Shown here one piece after another: positions 9,821-19,070 of a DNA stretch of 64,000 nt. Numbering within the stretch: the first letter of the stretch is position 1; the number at the start of each line of letters is the position of its first letter. The stretch is taken from NCBI GenBank assembly GCA_019240475.1, contig JAFAYI010000023.1:1-64000 (forward strand), in the 5' to 3' direction. Origin of the DNA: Acidobacteriaceae bacterium (lineage in GTDB: Bacteria > Acidobacteriota > Terriglobia > Bryobacterales > Bryobacteraceae). The notes beneath the pieces were generated by a model. The model was not told the origin of the DNA, searched no databases, and saw nothing but the letters and a program-made list of their open reading frames with translations. Made by a program: the position numbers and the translations under genes.

Positions 9821-9960
9821 CTAAACGCGTGCTAGCTCCAGCTCTGAACCGTTCTGCCTGTCTCTATAAACAAGCAAATATCCGGCTGGGACGATGAACA
9901 TGGTCAGCGCGACGGATCTAAGTGAGCCACCGATGATAGAGCGCGCGGTGGCGCGGAGCG
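9821..9960 (-). pseudogene. C-terminal remnant of a second RND efflux permease
   Basis: Translated on the minus strand, this stretch gives about 45 residues ending in a stop codon at 9821-9823. It includes ARSIIGGSLRSVALTMFIVP followed by AGYLLVYRDRQNG. This matches the last transmembrane segment and tail of the intact pump at 5175-8411 (ARAIIGG, FIVPAAYLLVYRNRD). Upstream of 9960 the similarity disappears and no start exists, so only the 3' end of a lost permease gene remains. Some bases have diverged from the intact copy, so it comes from a distinct paralogue. Confidence 0.78.
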
Positions 9961-10099
9961 ATATTAGACGTACAAGTAGTTAAGTACTCTTACGGGGAAG
10001 AAGCGGAGGGCGAGGAGGCACCCCCGCATGCTGAAGCGCGCGAATTCAAGAAAGATGATGGCGTCGCCTATTGCGACGAATCCAGCCCCGACCGGCGCG

Positions 10100-11248
10100 C
10101 TAGTGCGCCGATTGGCTGTTGTTGATGGCTTCCTGCGCTCGTTCAGCAGCCGCCGCCCGAGCCTTCGTTTCCAGTTCTGTGAAGGACTTCATTTCCGCTT
10201 GGGCTTGCTGCGAGTCTCCTAGCGCGCGGTACGCCTGCGCCAGGAGGAAATGCGTACTCGGCTCGCTCGGATTCGATTTCTCCGCGGCATTCAGGTCGGC
10301 GATGGCTTCCCGCTCACGATGCAAGCGCAGCAGCAATCGGCCGCGGTCGGCGCGCGCTTCGACGAGATTCGGGCAGCCAGCCAAGGCTTTTTCCAGGCGC
10401 ACCAGCGCCGCCTCGGGTTGTTCGCTCTTCTGTATTAGAATGTCGCCAAGTTTCCATTCCGCCCGGCAATTGCGCGGATCAAGCGCCAATTCCTGTTCGA
10501 ACTCAGAAGTTGCGTTGCCCCACTGCGAGAGACTCCAATACAGGTCGCCGAGTTTGTAGTGAACGCCGGGCTGCCGGGGCGCAACTTGCTCGGCCTTCTT
10601 CCATTCGACGATGGCGCCGTCGTAGTTCCGCATGCTCTCCATAAGTTCCGCAGATATTTCGTGCGCCCAGACGGAATTCGGGTTGATTTGATTTATCCTT
10701 CCGAGCGCTTCTTCAGAAAGCTGCATGTAAACCTTGGCGAGCTGATACCAGACCTGCTGGTTTCCGGGCTGCTTAGCAGATAGTTTTTCGAGGTGCTCCG
10801 CCGCCGCTTGAAACTCGCCAAGCTTTGTCAGATCGTTAACGAGAAGAAACTCGGCGTTGCTGTCGTTTGGATTGGCGTCGACTACGGCCTCGAGTCTGGG
10901 TCTGGCTTTGGCGTATTCGCCCATCTCGAAGAATGTCATACCGAGCAGCGCGGAAGCCGAGGTCATCTTCGGATCTACCTTCAATCCCTGTTCTAAGATG
11001 TCGACAGCTTGCGCGTATCGGCCCTGCTTGAAATACACTGCTCCGAGGTTGTTGTATGCCGGGGCGGTTTCCGGCGCGATCTTGAGGATCTCCTGGTATT
11101 TTGAAGTGGCCGAGTTCATGTCCCCGGACTGTTCGGCGGACTTCGCTTGCAGATAGAGTGACTCCACCCGGTCAGCGGATTGGGTAAACGCACACGGGGC
11201 CAATCCGATTGCCAGAATGGCAAAGGCAGCGCCAAATCGAACTACCAT
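10100..11248 (-). CDS. Exported tetratricopeptide-repeat protein
   Basis: A 382-residue protein with a signal peptide (MVVRFGAAFAILAIGLAPCA, then FTQSA) followed by about eight to nine TPR units, for example APAYNNLGAVYFKQGRYAQA and VHYKLGDLYWSLSQWGNATS. TPR arrays form superhelical protein-binding scaffolds; this one probably works in the periplasm. It is divergent from the FG-GAP gene at 11305, with only 56 bp between the starts, so the two probably share a promoter region. Genes of this type commonly sit next to ASPIC/UnbV proteins in Acidobacteriota. No enzymatic motif is visible. Confidence 0.9.
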   Translation of the reverse strand: MVVRFGAAFAILAIGLAPCAFTQSADRVESLYLQAKSAEQSGDMNSATSKYQEILKIAPETAPAYNNLGAVYFKQGRYAQAVDILEQGLKVDPKMTSASALLGMTFFEMGEYAKARPRLEAVVDANPNDSNAEFLLVNDLTKLGEFQAAAEHLEKLSAKQPGNQQVWYQLAKVYMQLSEEALGRINQINPNSVWAHEISAELMESMRNYDGAIVEWKKAEQVAPRQPGVHYKLGDLYWSLSQWGNATSEFEQELALDPRNCRAEWKLGDILIQKSEQPEAALVRLEKALAGCPNLVEARADRGRLLLRLHREREAIADLNAAEKSNPSEPSTHFLLAQAYRALGDSQQAQAEMKSFTELETKARAAAAERAQEAINNSQSAH

Positions 11249-11304
11249 GGATTTACTATAGTGCGTCGTAAGCGGCTAGCGGCGTTCGCGGGTGACAGAC
11301 AGCT

Positions 11305-12975
11305 TTGACTATAACGATTGCGAGTTGCGTTTCGGCCTCAATTCTGGCGGCAGCGGCGGTACTCGTCACGCCCGTTCGGGGAAAGCTTGCATTCGACGAG
11401 GTTGCGGAACGCGCCGGGATTCATATCAATATGCGGTGCGGGGGATCGCAAAAACGCTGGATAGCTGAGGCAAATGGCAGCGGAGTGGCGTGGCTCGATT
11501 ATGATAACGACGGTCTGCCGGACCTGCTTATCGTGAACGGAGGAAGCATGCCGCAGCTTCGGGAGATTGTGTCAGGCAAACGGCCGGAAGCGGCTCGCGG
11601 CTCAGTCTACCTCTTTCATAATCTCGGAAACGGACGCTTCGAAGATGTGACCGAAAAGGCAGGGCTGTCCGATCCATATTGGGGTACGGGCGTTAACGTG
11701 GCGGATTTCGATAACGATGGCTTCGCGGATATTCTGATCACAAATATAGGCGTAGATCTTCTCTACAGAAACAACGGCAACGGGACGTTTAGCGAAATAG
11801 GAAGCCAATCCGGTTTGTCACAGAAGACCGAATGGCACACAGGCAGCGCGTTCGGCGACTTCGATAACGACGGTAACCTAGACCTTTTCATCACCGGATA
11901 TGTGGATCTGCATGGCATGTCATTTGCAGAGCCGGCTCCAGTATGCGATTACTTCGGACAGCATACGTTTTGCGGCCCTATCGGACTGCCGGGGATGAAG
12001 TCGCGGTTGTATCGGAACCTTGGGAACCGCAAATTTGAAGATGTGACTCAAAGCTCCGGGATCGCCTCCGCTCCGCCTTCACACGGGTTCACGTCCGTAA
12101 CAGGAGATTTCAACAACGATGGAAAGCTTGATATTCTTGTCGCCAACGATTCGGATCCGAATCTCCTGTTTCTGAACAAAGGCAATTTCACTTTCCAGCA
12201 GTCGGCTCTCGACCAAGGGCTTGCTTACAACGCGGACGGGCGGGTGCAATCCAATATGGGGATTGCGGTGGGCGAGTTCGGAAGCAGCGGACGCCTGGAT
12301 GTGATTACCACTACTTTCAACAAAGATTACTTCCCGCTCTTTCGACAGAATAAAACCGGAACGTTTGAAGAGATTGCGGCTGCTGCCGGGATCGCGACCG
12401 TCACTTCGCCCTTTCTTGGTTGGTCATGCGGCCTAGCCGATTTCTCGAATTCAGGGAGTCGCGACTTCTGGAGCGCCAACGGGCATGTATATCCCACAGA
12501 CAAAGATTACTTCGAGCCGATAACTATCTTCCGGAGCATCCGGGATCACGCTACTTTGCTTTACACTTTTCCTGACGTTCCGAATAATTCCTACCGAGGT
12601 GGAGCAACAGCAGATATAGACAACGATGGACGCGTGGATCTTCTTGTAACTCCGATCTCCGGTAACGCTCTCCTTCTGAAAAATGAAACTGAAACTGTAG
12701 GCGGATGGATAGGACTTCGGCTGCGCGGAACCCGCAGTAACCGTGACGCTATTGGCGCGAAGGTTGTTCTGGAAGCGTGCGGCCAAAAACAGTTTGAGGA
12801 AGTTCGTAGCGGCGGAAGCTACCTGTCACATAACGACTCGCGGATTCACTTTGGGCTCGGTTCCTGTTCCGGAGTCGATCGGCTGACTGTATTGTGGCCG
12901 AGTGGAGCCGTTCAGGTATTGGCTTCTGTGTCCCTCAATCGGTATACCGTTCTTGAGGAACCCATCGGGCCTTGA
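11305..12975 (+). CDS. CRTAC1-like FG-GAP/VCBS repeat protein with C-terminal ASPIC/UnbV domain
   Basis: A 556-residue exported protein. After an N-terminal hydrophobic signal come repeated FG-GAP blades carrying calcium-binding DxDxDG loops (DYDNDGLPDLL, DFDNDGFADIL, DFDNDGNLDLF, DFNNDGKLDIL, DIDNDGRVDLL), which should fold into a beta-propeller. The last ~70 residues form an ASPIC/UnbV domain (GLRLRGTRSNRDAIGAKV, then SHNDSRIHFGLG, LTVLWPSG). The only in-frame start near the signal is TTG at 11305. Its stop overlaps the TTG at which the next frame opens, suggesting co-expression with the TPR protein. The molecular role of the family is not established. Confidence 0.9.
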   Translation: MTITIASCVSASILAAAAVLVTPVRGKLAFDEVAERAGIHINMRCGGSQKRWIAEANGSGVAWLDYDNDGLPDLLIVNGGSMPQLREIVSGKRPEAARGSVYLFHNLGNGRFEDVTEKAGLSDPYWGTGVNVADFDNDGFADILITNIGVDLLYRNNGNGTFSEIGSQSGLSQKTEWHTGSAFGDFDNDGNLDLFITGYVDLHGMSFAEPAPVCDYFGQHTFCGPIGLPGMKSRLYRNLGNRKFEDVTQSSGIASAPPSHGFTSVTGDFNNDGKLDILVANDSDPNLLFLNKGNFTFQQSALDQGLAYNADGRVQSNMGIAVGEFGSSGRLDVITTTFNKDYFPLFRQNKTGTFEEIAAAAGIATVTSPFLGWSCGLADFSNSGSRDFWSANGHVYPTDKDYFEPITIFRSIRDHATLLYTFPDVPNNSYRGGATADIDNDGRVDLLVTPISGNALLLKNETETVGGWIGLRLRGTRSNRDAIGAKVVLEACGQKQFEEVRSGGSYLSHNDSRIHFGLGSCSGVDRLTVLWPSGAVQVLASVSLNRYTVLEEPIGP

Positions 12976-13040
12976 GACCGCTCCTCGCCATTCTCTCGTT
13001 TACGCTCATGCGGCTAGCCGGAACTCGAGTAAATTGCGGT

Positions 13041-14804
13041 ATGCCGCTTCTCAGAATTTCGCTCGCCCTTCTAGCCTGCGTGGCAGTAAGTCTAGCTGCA
13101 CAGGCATCGCCTTCGGGATCGAACGATCCTCAATTAGTTGAGGCAAGCAGACAGGCGGCCGCGGGAAGCCTGCATGAGGCTGAACAGACCCTTCGTCACT
13201 TTCTGTCAGCTCACGAAAATTCGGCTGATGGGCACGAACTGCTCGGTTACGTCCTGTTCAAAGAGAACGAACCGAAATTGTCATTGACGGAATATAACTC
13301 GGCGGCCAGCCTGCGTCCGCTCCAACCTTCTCAGTTTGAGGTGATGGGATGCGATTACTTCCTTCTAGAAGATTACGCTTCCGCGGACGAGTGGCTCACA
13401 AAATCCATAGACTTAGGGAACAAGAATGCGCTTGTTTTTTATCTGCTGGGGAGAACGAAGTATAACGAACGCCGTTTTGAGGAAGCAGCGCACTTATTTA
13501 CGGAATCGCTCGCGCTCGACCCTAGGAACCTGAAGGCACAAACAAATCTGGGGCATGCGTACGAAGAACTCGGCCGGACGGAAGACGCTCTCGCGGCATA
13601 CAAAGGCGCCGTGGCATTGGAATCCGACTCAAAGGCCGGCGACGCGGAGCCTTACGAGGCGCTCGGCGCTCTGCTTACGGAGGAGGGCCGGCCTGCTGAA
13701 GCATTGCCGTTTCTGATAAAGGCTGCCGAGTTGGCTTCAGATCGGGCCTGGGTCCAGCGTGAGCTTGGGAAGACATATCTCGCCTTGAAAGAACCGGGTC
13801 AGGCACGCGCAGCGCTCGAAACAGCAGTGAATCTCGATCCACAAAACGGGCCGTCGCACTTTTTACTCGGGCAAGCCTACCAGAAACTTGGAATGGCCGG
13901 TGAAGCTCGCCGGGAGCGGGATCGTTATCGTGAACTCGGCGACAATCATTCCATCCCAGACGATCCTCTCTCTGAGGCACGCTCGCTAGTTCAAGCCGGC
14001 AAACTAGCGCAGGCGGAGGAAGCAACTCGCAGCTACTTAGACCTGCACAAGAATTCGGCGGATGCCCATTACTTGCTCGGCTACATTCTATTCAAGAGGC
14101 TGAATGCCAAGGGTTCGCTTGCGGAATATACGGAAGCCGCGAGGTATCGCCGCCCAACAGCCAAGGACTTAGAGGTTGTCGCGGGCGATTATGTTCTGTT
14201 GCACGACTATCCTGACGCAGATAAGTGGTTTACGCAATCGCTGTCGTGGGATCCGACTAACTGGCAGGCATTGTATTATTTGGGCCGAACAAAGTATAAC
14301 GAGAATCGGTTTGATGAGGCTGTAACCATTTTTCTTAAATGCCTGCAATCCGAGCCCAAGAGTGTCAAGGCAGAAGACAACCTGGGGCTCTCCTTAGAGG
14401 CGCTAGGCCGAACCGAGGAGGCCATTGCAGCGTACAGGAACGCGATTTCGTGGGAAAGCGTCAGCTCCGCTCCAGATTTCGGACCTTATCTCGATCTGGG
14501 AGCTTTGTTGGTAACGAACGACCGTTCGCCGGAGGCGCTGACTTACCTTGAACGCGCTTTGGCAATCGCGCCGCAAGAGGTCCGAGTTCATCGTGAATTA
14601 GGTAAAGCCTTTCTGCATCTGGACAGACTGCAGGAGGCCCAGGCAGAGTTACAAAAGAGTATCGCGCTAGCTCCGGATGAGGCGCCCACGCACTTCATTC
14701 TCGCCCAGGTTTACCGCAAGCGGGGGCTGGCCGAAAAGGCGCGCCTTGAATTTCAGCGTTACACGGCGCTTGCGGCATCGCATTCTACGGATGATTCACG
14801 CTAG
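13041..14804 (+). CDS. Exported TPR protein built from an internal tandem duplication
   Basis: I start at ATG 13041 because it opens directly with a signal peptide (MPLLRISLALLACVAVSLAA); the frame is open back to a TTG at 12972 that overlaps the previous stop. The 587 residues are almost entirely TPR units. The protein is a twofold repeat with a period of 278 codons: SADGHELLGYVLFK in the first half corresponds to SADAHYLLGYILFK in the second, and FYLLGRTKYNERRFEEA to YYLGRTKYNENRFDEA. It follows the FG-GAP gene directly and is convergent with the TonB receptor (3 bp between stops). It probably forms a scaffold in the periplasm; the partner is unknown. Confidence 0.9.
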   Translation: MPLLRISLALLACVAVSLAAQASPSGSNDPQLVEASRQAAAGSLHEAEQTLRHFLSAHENSADGHELLGYVLFKENEPKLSLTEYNSAASLRPLQPSQFEVMGCDYFLLEDYASADEWLTKSIDLGNKNALVFYLLGRTKYNERRFEEAAHLFTESLALDPRNLKAQTNLGHAYEELGRTEDALAAYKGAVALESDSKAGDAEPYEALGALLTEEGRPAEALPFLIKAAELASDRAWVQRELGKTYLALKEPGQARAALETAVNLDPQNGPSHFLLGQAYQKLGMAGEARRERDRYRELGDNHSIPDDPLSEARSLVQAGKLAQAEEATRSYLDLHKNSADAHYLLGYILFKRLNAKGSLAEYTEAARYRRPTAKDLEVVAGDYVLLHDYPDADKWFTQSLSWDPTNWQALYYLGRTKYNENRFDEAVTIFLKCLQSEPKSVKAEDNLGLSLEALGRTEEAIAAYRNAISWESVSSAPDFGPYLDLGALLVTNDRSPEALTYLERALAIAPQEVRVHRELGKAFLHLDRLQEAQAELQKSIALAPDEAPTHFILAQVYRKRGLAEKARLEFQRYTALAASHSTDDSR

Positions 14805-14807
14805 CCT

Positions 14808-17800
14808 CTAAAAGTTGATTCCCAGGAACGCCTGGCCTTGCCGCTGTGTATTCGATTGGCAGTTGATAGATTGACCAAAGGTACTATCTTCGAAGTTCAG
14901 GTCTGGCCCGCAGTTCGGGCCGGAGAACAGCACCCGGTTAAGCACATTGAAATACTCAATTTCCAGTTTGAGTTTGACCCTCTCGCCGATGGGAAAATAC
15001 TTGGCCAGGGCGATATTCTCATTGGACTGGAATTGGTTGCGAAGAGCTCCAATCACGCGCGGAGCATTGCCGAGAGCCCACGGGCCGGGATCGCTGAAAT
15101 CCGCCTTATTAATAACCGACAGCCCTTTGTACACATTGTTATACGAGAGCATGATGTTGTTATAAGAAACAACATTCGCCCGGTTGCACGGAGTGCATTC
15201 GTTTCCGAGCGGGTCGCCGGTAACATACACCGAACCACCTGAATTGCTGCCGTTCCAGAGCGGCGTTCCAGTAGCGTAACTCAAAAGCGGGCTAATCTGC
15301 CAACCTCCGAGGACTGCGTTCAACACCCCGCCCCGATTCATGAATGCACGTCCTTTTCCAAATGGGAGCTCATAAGTTCCCGCGATATTGAGCATGTTGG
15401 TCTGATCGTTGTTATCGATGGACCACTCGGCCTTCTGGTTGTCTTTATTCAGCGCAAGCGCGGCGAACGACGTGAATCCCGAATTCGTATCCGACATCAT
15501 TCGCGATAGATTGTACGAAACGAGAAAACTCAGGCCGTTTGTGTAGCGCTTCTCGAGTGACAACTGCATGGCGTCATACATCGAAGAACCGGTGTCGTCG
15601 AAGTTGTTGAAGATGCCGCCGTAACTGCCTTGGAACTGCGGATACGGACGGAGAGCCTGGAGCACGGTTGCATTCGGCTCGACGGTAAGAAAATTCGCGA
15701 ATGGCAACGGAATTCCGAGCGCGGGTCCCGCGGTAGCATACGGGAGTCCGAGGCTTGCGCCATACTGGGCAAGGAACTGCGGCGGGAGCTGATTGATCGG
15801 ATTGAGCTGCGAAGGCAACCGGTTCGCGCGATTTCCGGTGTAAGCCGCCGACAGGAACATGTCGTATGGAAGTTCGCGCTGGAGGCCGATGTTCCACACG
15901 AGGTCGTAAGGCGCCCAGCCATCCACCGCGGGATTGAAAGCGTTGATGAAGGTCCCGGTACCAAGGCCGTTACTGAACGGAACCGGAGACGGGAACGGTA
16001 GAACATTGGAATCCCACGATCCAAATCCCGGACTTGTGGAACCGGTGGAAGGCGCGGAAAACGAGCCAACGAGCAAGTTGCCATAGTTCACCGCCACCTT
16101 CGCGGTGCCGTATTCATACGCGCCTCCGTCCAGGAAATTCATGGAGAAACCGCCCTGCAGCACCGTCTTGGTGTTCATCTCATACGAGTAACCGAATCGT
16201 GGGCTTACATGACCCCAGTGAATCGCGGCGCGCGTAATATCCGCGCAACCGGCACAGTCGCCAAATTTGGTCGCCGCGCCAAGGCGGCCGTCCGCCGCCG
16301 GATCGGGAAGCGTTGAATCGAAGTAAACGATGGGATTGTTGACTGCCGTGAATGGCACCATGATGTCCCAGCGGACGCCGAAGTTCAAGGTCAGCCGCGG
16401 CGTCCACTTTATGTCGTCTTGAACATACAGAGAAAAGTCTTTGTTGCGAAGCCGTTCTTCTTGGGACCCGATGCGATCGGCGCTATCCACAGTACCGAGC
16501 AGAAAGCTTGCGAAGGAATTGCCTGTGTTGCTTAAGTTAGCCGGATTGGCGGTCTCATTGTTGCTGAACTGGAAAATGCCCGCGCATTGCTGGCATTCAT
16601 TGTCGTCCTGATAAGTTCTTCGGACTTCGCCTCCGATATTGAACGTTTGCTTACCTTTGACCCATTGCCAGTTGTTCTCAATTACGATGCCCAATTTCCG
16701 ATTGATGGATTCGATCCAGGGCGATCCGACCGTAGTTGGGCTATTAGGGCCATTGAATTCGATAGCAGGCACTTGCGGCGCTCCTGGAGCGGCCGACAAA
16801 GCGATATTATTCGGGCGCTGGCTAATCTGATCGTTCAATTCCCCGAGCCAGCTTGCGCCGGCGGTCACAACCAGGTGCGGCGTAACGGCGTTGGCATAGT
16901 TCAAAATGAACACCGATCCGAGATCGGGATTACTCGTGACGCTGGTTAACGGATTCGTCACCGGCAGCCCAGTGGCGTTGTTCTCCGTGGCGAAGGACGT
17001 TTGTGGATCTCGCCATTCGGTCCAGTGAATGGATTGCTTGTCGCTGATGCTGTGATCAATGGTCACGCCCCAGGGTTCCTGGCGGGTGGGAAAGACCCCA
17101 AGCAGCGTCTGCTGATTGTTGTGGACCCCGGGGGAACTGGGATTTGGAAAGTACTGCAGCAGGCTGGCCGATAACGGGCTGAAACAGATCGCCGGTATGA
17201 CGTTATTGCGGAACTGGGTTCCGGGAGTGTTTCCGTTAGCGCTGCAGCCGCTATTTGCAGGATTCCAGATAGGGGTTCCTAATCCGCTAAAATCACCTGA
17301 CTTCTCCGCCGACGTCGGGAGCGAGACGAAGTTAGTCTGGGTCTGATTCTGCCGGTACCATTCGAAAACGACTGTAAAAAACGTTCGGTTCTTGCCGTTG
17401 TAGACTTTCGGAATCCAGATCGGGCCTGTGAGAGTGAACCCGTAATTGTTCTCTTTATCGATGGGAACGGTGGGATTGTAGGCGCCCTTCGCATCGAAGA
17501 AGTTGTTGCGGATAATTTCAAAACCATCGCCATGGTAAGTGTTAGTTCCGGACTTAGTGTTATAAGTTACAACACCCTGAGCTAAACCATACTGCGCAGA
17601 AAAGGAAGATCGCAGAACGTCATACTGGTTGACCAGTTCAAACGGCGGGTTCCAGATGGTCTGAAAGCCTTGCGTCTCAGACTGCGCCATCGGTATGCCG
17701 TTAAAGATAACTTCGCTTTCAAAGTCCACGCCACCATTGATGCGATGGCTGAATGTACTACCAGTCACGCCGGGCGCCAGAAAGATAAAGTTGTCGATCT

Positions 17801-18305
17801 GACGTCCCCGGCCCCCGCTAATCTCGTTCGGCAATTCCTGAACCACTTTGTTTTCAAGCGTGGTGCCGAGCTCAGGCTGGGTGGTATCGATGGCGATGAC
17901 ACTCTCGGTAACGTTTACGGTCTGTTCCGTTCGACCCGGCTGCAAGGTGGCGTTTACGGTTGAAATTCTGGCCACAGAGACACCCACGCCGCTGTGAACA
18001 GAGCGCTCGAAGCCTTGCGCCTCGATCTTAACCGTGTAGGTTCCTGGGATGAGATCATTGAATTCGTACGTACCGGCTGAGCTGGTGACGGAAATTTTCG
18101 AAACGCTTGTCTGATCGTTTGTAGCGGTGACCGTGGCATTGGGAACAGTGGCGCCCGTTGCGTCCGTAACGGTTCCATTGATGCCCTGTAAGGCCTGCCC
18201 ACGGGCGGACCCGGCAACGAGCACCGACAATAAAGCCGCCAAGCAGATCGCAAGCGACTCAGTACGAATTCTTCCGGCAGTCCGGAACTCTGAACACGTA
18301 GTCAT
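14808..18305 (-). CDS. TonB-dependent receptor with carboxypeptidase-regulatory-like domain (Oar-like)
   Basis: A 1165-residue outer-membrane protein. A signal peptide (SLAICLAALLSVLVAGSARG, cleavage after GQA) is followed by a carboxypeptidase-regulatory-like beta-sandwich (INGTVTDATGATVPNATVTA, then GTYEFNDLIPGTYTVKIEAQ), a plug domain near residues 130-240 and a long beta-barrel ending in aromatic FLGINF, as expected for BAM recognition. The start is supported by AAGGGA just upstream. Such receptors are very numerous in Solibacter-type Acidobacteriota and are thought to take up large substrates or bind the surface; the ligand is not predictable. No TonB/ExbB genes are nearby. The start is only 30 bp from the divergent cytochrome frame. 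Confidence 0.94.
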   Translation of the reverse strand: MTTCSEFRTAGRIRTESLAICLAALLSVLVAGSARGQALQGINGTVTDATGATVPNATVTATNDQTSVSKISVTSSAGTYEFNDLIPGTYTVKIEAQGFERSVHSGVGVSVARISTVNATLQPGRTEQTVNVTESVIAIDTTQPELGTTLENKVVQELPNEISGGRGRQIDNFIFLAPGVTGSTFSHRINGGVDFESEVIFNGIPMAQSETQGFQTIWNPPFELVNQYDVLRSSFSAQYGLAQGVVTYNTKSGTNTYHGDGFEIIRNNFFDAKGAYNPTVPIDKENNYGFTLTGPIWIPKVYNGKNRTFFTVVFEWYRQNQTQTNFVSLPTSAEKSGDFSGLGTPIWNPANSGCSANGNTPGTQFRNNVIPAICFSPLSASLLQYFPNPSSPGVHNNQQTLLGVFPTRQEPWGVTIDHSISDKQSIHWTEWRDPQTSFATENNATGLPVTNPLTSVTSNPDLGSVFILNYANAVTPHLVVTAGASWLGELNDQISQRPNNIALSAAPGAPQVPAIEFNGPNSPTTVGSPWIESINRKLGIVIENNWQWVKGKQTFNIGGEVRRTYQDDNECQQCAGIFQFSNNETANPANLSNTGNSFASFLLGTVDSADRIGSQEERLRNKDFSLYVQDDIKWTPRLTLNFGVRWDIMVPFTAVNNPIVYFDSTLPDPAADGRLGAATKFGDCAGCADITRAAIHWGHVSPRFGYSYEMNTKTVLQGGFSMNFLDGGAYEYGTAKVAVNYGNLLVGSFSAPSTGSTSPGFGSWDSNVLPFPSPVPFSNGLGTGTFINAFNPAVDGWAPYDLVWNIGLQRELPYDMFLSAAYTGNRANRLPSQLNPINQLPPQFLAQYGASLGLPYATAGPALGIPLPFANFLTVEPNATVLQALRPYPQFQGSYGGIFNNFDDTGSSMYDAMQLSLEKRYTNGLSFLVSYNLSRMMSDTNSGFTSFAALALNKDNQKAEWSIDNNDQTNMLNIAGTYELPFGKGRAFMNRGGVLNAVLGGWQISPLLSYATGTPLWNGSNSGGSVYVTGDPLGNECTPCNRANVVSYNNIMLSYNNVYKGLSVINKADFSDPGPWALGNAPRVIGALRNQFQSNENIALAKYFPIGERVKLKLEIEYFNVLNRVLFSGPNCGPDLNFEDSTFGQSINCQSNTQRQGQAFLGINF

Positions 18306-18335
18306 TTTTTCCCTTCAAGTTGTGGCGCGAAGGAC

Positions 18336-19001
18336 GTGCTTCTTCGCGCGAGCGAAAAGCTATTGGCAGTAGTATATTCCGGTGCGGGCGCGGCGAACAA
18401 GAGAATTTTGTCAATTCTCGCAAGCTATTTGGTAGCCTCTGTCTTGCGGCATTTCGCAGCGCTGTTACTGTTGATTCCTACGCGAGCAACATGCACGATC
18501 TGCGGATCGTGCCATCCGAAACAGGACGCTGGATTCGCCAACACTGCCATGGCGCATTCCATGTCGGTGGCGGGAAATCAGCCGGCGGCGGTGTTCGAGC
18601 ATGGGTTTTCGAATACTCGATTCACGATACAGAACACACCCGGCGGCCCCATGCAGACGCTCGAACGACACGGCGAAGCCGAGTCGATGAGCATCCGATA
18701 TGCAATTGGCTCCGGCGAGCACGCCTTCGGATACTTGGCTCAAATTGGGGATCATCTTTTCCAGTCACCGGTCTCCTACTATTCGCGGAGACGCCAATGG
18801 GACATGGCGCCGGGTTACGAGCAGGATCCGGCGCCCGACTTCTCGCGACCCGTGACAGCCGAGTGCCTGGCGTGCCACTCCGGCGGGCCCCGGCTCGTTC
18901 CGGAGACACTGAATAGCTACCGAGCGCCTCCGATTGTGGCGTTGGGGATTACGTGCGAACGCTGCCATGGAAACACCAAAGATCATGTCAGTAACCCGGT
19001 T
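18336..19001 (+). pseudogene. 5' fragment of a seven-heme cytochrome c gene, interrupted by the IS1595-type element
   Basis: The frame opens with GTG at 18336. TTG at 18408 is an attractive alternative, because it starts right before a signal peptide (SILASYLVASVLRHFAALLL). The fragment holds three heme-binding CxxCH motifs (CGSCH, CLACH, CERCH) and ends at codon GTT 18999-19001, exactly at the edge of the transposable element. Joined to 21458-22471 it gives one uninterrupted 559-codon frame with seven CxxCH motifs and a C-terminal TPR region. The intact protein would be an exported electron-transfer or redox-enzyme cytochrome; its reaction is unknown. In the present sequence the frame runs on through the inverted repeat into the element's first cargo gene. 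Confidence 0.88.
18994..19001. repeat. Left copy of the 8-bp target-site duplication
   Basis: ACCCGGTT directly precedes the left inverted repeat and is repeated exactly at 21450-21457 after the right inverted repeat. Eight bases is the duplication length known for IS1595-family insertions. Confidence 0.93.
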
Positions 19002-19025
19002 GGTAAAAATATACTTGACACACCC
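19002..19025 (+). repeat. Left terminal inverted repeat of the IS1595-type element
   Basis: The 24 bases run GGTAAAAATATAC-TTGACACACCC and are the exact reverse complement of 21426-21449; the identity stops abruptly after CACCC. The repeat contains TTGACA (19015-19020), a perfect -35 consensus pointing into the element. Confidence 0.95.
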
Positions 19026-19043
19026 GTTTACTGGTGGGATGAT
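19015..19043 (+). promoter_or_regulatory. Putative promoter for the cargo genes, -35 inside the left inverted repeat
   Basis: TTGACA at 19015-19020 is separated by 17 bp from GATGAT at 19038-19043 (4 of 6 matches to TATAAT). Transcription would start near 19050, about 20 bp before the TTG start proposed for the first cargo gene. Confidence 0.5.
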
Positions 19044-19070
19044 GCATGCGGAGCATGGAGTCTCCTAGAG

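Larger units (their letters stand above)
9682..10099. other. 418-bp non-coding stretch between the RND operon and the TPR gene
   Basis: It contains the 18-bp palindrome (9759-9776), the RND permease remnant (9821-9960) and about 140 bp (9961-10099) without a credible gene. A short GC hairpin (10093-10110, CGGCGC/GCGCCG) overlaps the 3' end of the TPR gene and could help end its transcript, but no T-run follows. Confidence 0.6.

Noticed and set aside
10093..10110. GC hairpin at the 3' end of the TPR gene as terminator
   Set aside because: Only six pairs, inside coding sequence and with no T-run; too weak to list as a terminator.
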